Assembly: GCA_026692865.1 (NCBI GenBank)
Contig: JAPLNI010000051.1
Location: forward strand, 186,001-250,000
Origin: Planctomycetota bacterium
Lineage (GTDB): Bacteria; Planctomycetota; Planctomycetia; Pirellulales; Pirellulaceae
Direction of reading: 5' to 3'
DNA: 64,000 nt
Position 1 is the stretch's first letter; every line of letters begins with the position of its first letter. Positions 63,298 through 64,000 of the stretch are shown piece by piece. A program made the position numbers and the translations under genes. The notes beneath the pieces are model-generated. The model was given only the letters and a program-made list of their open reading frames with translations, was not told the DNA's origin and ran no database searches.

Positions 63298-64000
63298 ATG
63301 CTGCATGCTGTAATCATGGCGGGAGGTTCGGGAACGCGGTTCTGGCCTGCTAGCCGACAATTGACGCCAAAACAGCTTCTCAATATCAACGGTCCGCGGA
63401 CTATGCTCCAATCGACCTATGATCGATTGAATGGGCTAGTCTCGAGCGAGCATGTGCTGGTTCTTACCAACGAGCAGCTAACCGATGCTGTTGCCGAACA
63501 GATCCCCGATCTTCATCTGGAGCATATTGTCGGCGAGCCATTCAAGCGTGATACGGCACCGTGTATCGGTGTTGCGGCGTCGCTGGTTTATGCAGCCGAC
63601 CCTGAAGGAATTATGATTGTGATGCCCTCGGATCACGTCATTGAGCCGAGAGCAGAATTTCACCGAGCCGTGAAAGCAGGTCTGGCTTTGATCGAAAAGC
63701 AACCTGAACTCATCGTGACCTTTGGGATTCGTCCCAACTATGCGGCCGAGTCATTTGGATATATTGAACGAGGCGAAGCAATCGCTGGAGAAGCCGGAAC
63801 TTCCGTTTTCGGAGTACAACGTTTTCGCGAGAAGCCATCGCGAGAGATCGCCGAGGAATATGTTTCTTCGGGAAACTTCTATTGGAACAGCGGAATCTTC
63901 ATGTGGAAGGCTTCGACAATCTTAGAAGCGCTTCGCAACTTTGAGCCAGAGATGTCAGGCCACATCGCCAAAATTGCAGCACGGATCGGCACTAACAATT
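63298..64000 (+). CDS. manC: Mannose-1-phosphate guanylyltransferase, C-terminus outside window
   Basis: The first 234 residues are visible. The enzyme makes GDP-mannose from mannose-1-phosphate and GTP for glycans. Motifs: the nucleotide-binding MAGGSGTRFWPASRQLTPKQ, VGEPFKRDTAPCIGVAA, VMPSDHVIEPRAEF and FGYIERGEA with FREKPSREIAEEYVSSGNFY, WNSGIFMWKAS, the sugar-binding region. This matches GMP-type nucleotidyltransferases, not the bifunctional isomerase part, which would be downstream if present. It starts 142 bases after the toroid gene. Confidence 0.9.
   Translation, partial: MLHAVIMAGGSGTRFWPASRQLTPKQLLNINGPRTMLQSTYDRLNGLVSSEHVLVLTNEQLTDAVAEQIPDLHLEHIVGEPFKRDTAPCIGVAASLVYAADPEGIMIVMPSDHVIEPRAEFHRAVKAGLALIEKQPELIVTFGIRPNYAAESFGYIERGEAIAGEAGTSVFGVQRFREKPSREIAEEYVSSGNFYWNSGIFMWKASTILEALRNFEPEMSGHIAKIAARIGTNN

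Overview
The window reads as a chromosomal segment of a planctomycete, most likely of the Pirellulales type. The evidence is the mix of families: two DUF1559 prepilin-like proteins, PQQ-propeller proteins, a secreted protein with an N-terminal LEPR-XLL-like motif and a C-terminal dockerin-like repeat, a formylmethanofuran dehydrogenase subunit C, ExbB/ExbD followed by a membrane-anchored alpha/alpha-toroid protein, and a divergent flagellar cluster. No rRNA, tRNA or CRISPR array was seen.

Layout. 1-4.4 kb: a very large PQQ-propeller membrane protein (minus strand, cut by the window edge). 4.8-6.3 kb: an HPt protein followed by a decayed response-regulator/HD-GYP gene. 6.4-10.5 kb (minus): rpsB, tsf, pyrH, frr and an SDR oxidoreductase, with intrinsic terminators inside the cluster. 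10.9-16.7 kb: an SGNH hydrolase, then pyruvate carboxylase and its biotin ligase in tandem. 16.7-18.5 kb: gene-poor DNA with a cobalamin riboswitch upstream of a DUF1559 gene. 18.5-28.8 kb: GMC oxidoreductase, hpt, a glycosyltransferase, a 1.1-kilo-residue secreted lyase-like protein, an EEP-family protein and a short DnaA. 28.9-30.8 kb: DUF2293, then remnants of an RTX protein, an efflux adaptor and an internally deleted outer-membrane factor. 30.9-37.6 kb: an esterase-like hydrolase, a PQQ protein, an SSS symporter overlapping a NamZ/DUF1343 muramidase, and two more membrane proteins. 37.7-43.8 kb: direct repeats, mobA divergent from fhcC, tandem REP-type elements and a SWIM/SNF2 helicase. 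43.9-51.9 kb: floA, an HtrA protease, CbiX, a C-terminal processing protease, murB and an FtsQ-like protein. 52.2-58.7 kb: a compact fliG-fliH-fliI-fliJ-motE-fliK operon. 58.8-64 kb: a lipoprotein, exbB-exbD-toroid, and the start of a mannose-1-phosphate guanylyltransferase.

Genes that appear to work together: pyc with birA (carboxylase and its biotinylating enzyme); the SSS permease with NamZ (muramic acid release and uptake, inferred); mobA with fhcC (molybdopterin guanine dinucleotide for the formyl-MFR dehydrogenase, inferred); the six flagellar genes; and exbB/exbD with the toroid protein in the position where tonB would be expected.

The most unusual signal is a dispersed family of about 83-bp elements. 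Each has two inverted hairpins with a 5'-GTAG foot and a GTAA-type loop. Three full copies, a diverged fourth and two solo ends lie between genes. They look like REP/BIME units normally mobilised by a RAYT transposase, which is not in this window. Second is a well-conserved cobalamin riboswitch placed in front of a prepilin-like gene rather than a B12 gene.
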